Of a DNA stretch of 64,000 bases, positions 63,655-64,000 are shown in pieces. The notes below the pieces were generated by a model that searched no databases, had not been told where the DNA came from, and worked only from the letters and a program-made list of their open reading frames with translations. Made by a program: the position numbers and the translations under genes. The DNA lies in assembly GCA_011389515.1 (NCBI GenBank), contig JAABUA010000001.1:1-64000 (forward strand), given 5' to 3'. The DNA comes from Desulfobacteraceae bacterium. GTDB lineage: Bacteria; Desulfobacterota; Desulfobacteria; Desulfobacterales; Desulfosalsimonadaceae. Positions within the stretch are counted from its first letter, which is position 1. Every line of letters starts with the position of its first letter.

Positions 63655-64000
63655 TTATTGAAACAGGTCCTTCATTTTCCTTGTCTTCGACGGTTCCCAC
63701 TGGGGGCAGTAGGCTGGCTTCCCCTTCATCACGAGCTGCATGCAGATGTCCGGGCAGGAAGGATCGCATAAAACGATTTCATCTTCAAGGCCCTGGCGGA
63801 CTTTCTCCGGCCACTCGGGGTCAGCCCACAAAACGCGGGCAAGGCCCAAAAGATCGGCCTGCCCCTTTTCCAAAATGGCGCCCGCGGTTTTCCCCGATGA
63901 AATGCGCCCGGCTGTGACAACCGGTATGGACACGTGCGGCTTTATGGTCCCGGCAAGATCGGCCATGTACCCCTCTGTTTTCGATTTTTCTATGATTTCA
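63655..64000 (-). CDS. NADH:flavin oxidoreductase (old yellow enzyme type), C-terminal part
   Basis: The frame is open to the window edge, so only the last 114 or so residues are present. Visible are HVSIPVVTAGRISSG, GQADLLGLARVLWADP and a C-terminal Cys-bearing tail (CDPSCPDICMQLV, CPQW). The phosphate-binding strand of the TIM barrel matches the OYE family. The Cys motif in the tail could bind a [4Fe-4S] cluster as in 2,4-dienoyl-CoA reductase. The stop is at 63655-63657. Confidence 0.8.
   Translation of the reverse strand, partial: EIIEKSKTEGYMADLAGTIKPHVSIPVVTAGRISSGKTAGAILEKGQADLLGLARVLWADPEWPEKVRQGLEDEIVLCDPSCPDICMQLVMKGKPAYCPQWEPSKTRKMKDLFQ

Noticed and set aside
1-64000. tRNA, rRNA, prophage or insertion-sequence genes
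   Set aside because: I looked for cloverleaf-like arms, rRNA-conserved stretches and transposase/integrase motifs and found none.

Overview
The window looks like a chromosomal segment of a strictly anaerobic Desulfobacterota (Desulfobacterales-type) bacterium. This is inferred from gene content: at least three selenoprotein genes with four in-frame UGA codons read as selenocysteine, a heterodisulfide-reductase-like HdrA/HdrD pair, ferredoxin:thioredoxin reductase beside a glutaredoxin, a GrdB-family selenoprotein, an SbtA/SbtM selenopeptide locus, and a dispersed intergenic repeat of a type I associate with that group. No rRNA, tRNA, CRISPR array, phage or transposase gene was seen.

Layout. 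1-4.7 kb: the 3' part of an AmpG-like permease faces an operon of a DUF4388 (PATAN) protein, an 81-residue protein and two PilT-type ATPases. 4.8-10.3 kb: DEAD-box helicase, ferritin-like protein, a glycosyltransferase-Nudix fusion, a small secreted protein and an MFS exporter. 10.4-22 kb: lipid and amino-acid catabolism, with two acyl-CoA synthetases, a CoA-disulfide-reductase-like flavoprotein, an AidB-type acyl-CoA dehydrogenase, an XRE-cupin regulator and bifunctional PutA. 22.2-27.4 kb is the most unusual part: a selenocysteine peroxiredoxin, a presenilin-like membrane protein, an outer-membrane barrel, and the sbtA-sbtM pair, in which the precursor peptide is hidden by two UGA codons. 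27.5-34.1 kb: surface 5'-nucleotidase, UDP-glucuronate epimerase, leucyl aminopeptidase, J-domain protein and CinA.

34.2-41.3 kb is a complete trp operon (trpE-G-D-C-F-B-A). A leader peptide with three consecutive Trp codons precedes a classical terminator/antiterminator attenuator. 41.3-49 kb: a UDP-sugar dehydrogenase, a Sat-CysC fusion whose sulfurylase domain lacks the HxxH histidines, CysQ, and the HdrD-like/HdrA-like pair. 49-54.8 kb: hydrolases, CutA, the FTR-glutaredoxin pair, a second copy of the repeat, an FAH-family protein and a GPAT-like acyltransferase.

55.1-63.6 kb is a tightly packed six-gene plus-strand operon. It starts with a MerR-family regulator under a near-consensus promoter and continues with a TVP38-flavin disulfide reductase fusion, a GrdB-family selenoprotein, a haloacid-dehalogenase-like protein, a giant radical-SAM/ArsM-like methyltransferase/DUF5714 fusion and a DUF2064 glycosyltransferase of the arsenosugar-associated type. 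I infer an organoarsenical or related metalloid-modifying pathway. The window ends inside an old-yellow-enzyme-type oxidoreductase on the minus strand.

The strongest candidates for novelty are the double-selenocysteine SbtA precursor with its maturase, the MerR-controlled metalloid operon, and the bacterial presenilin-like protein.
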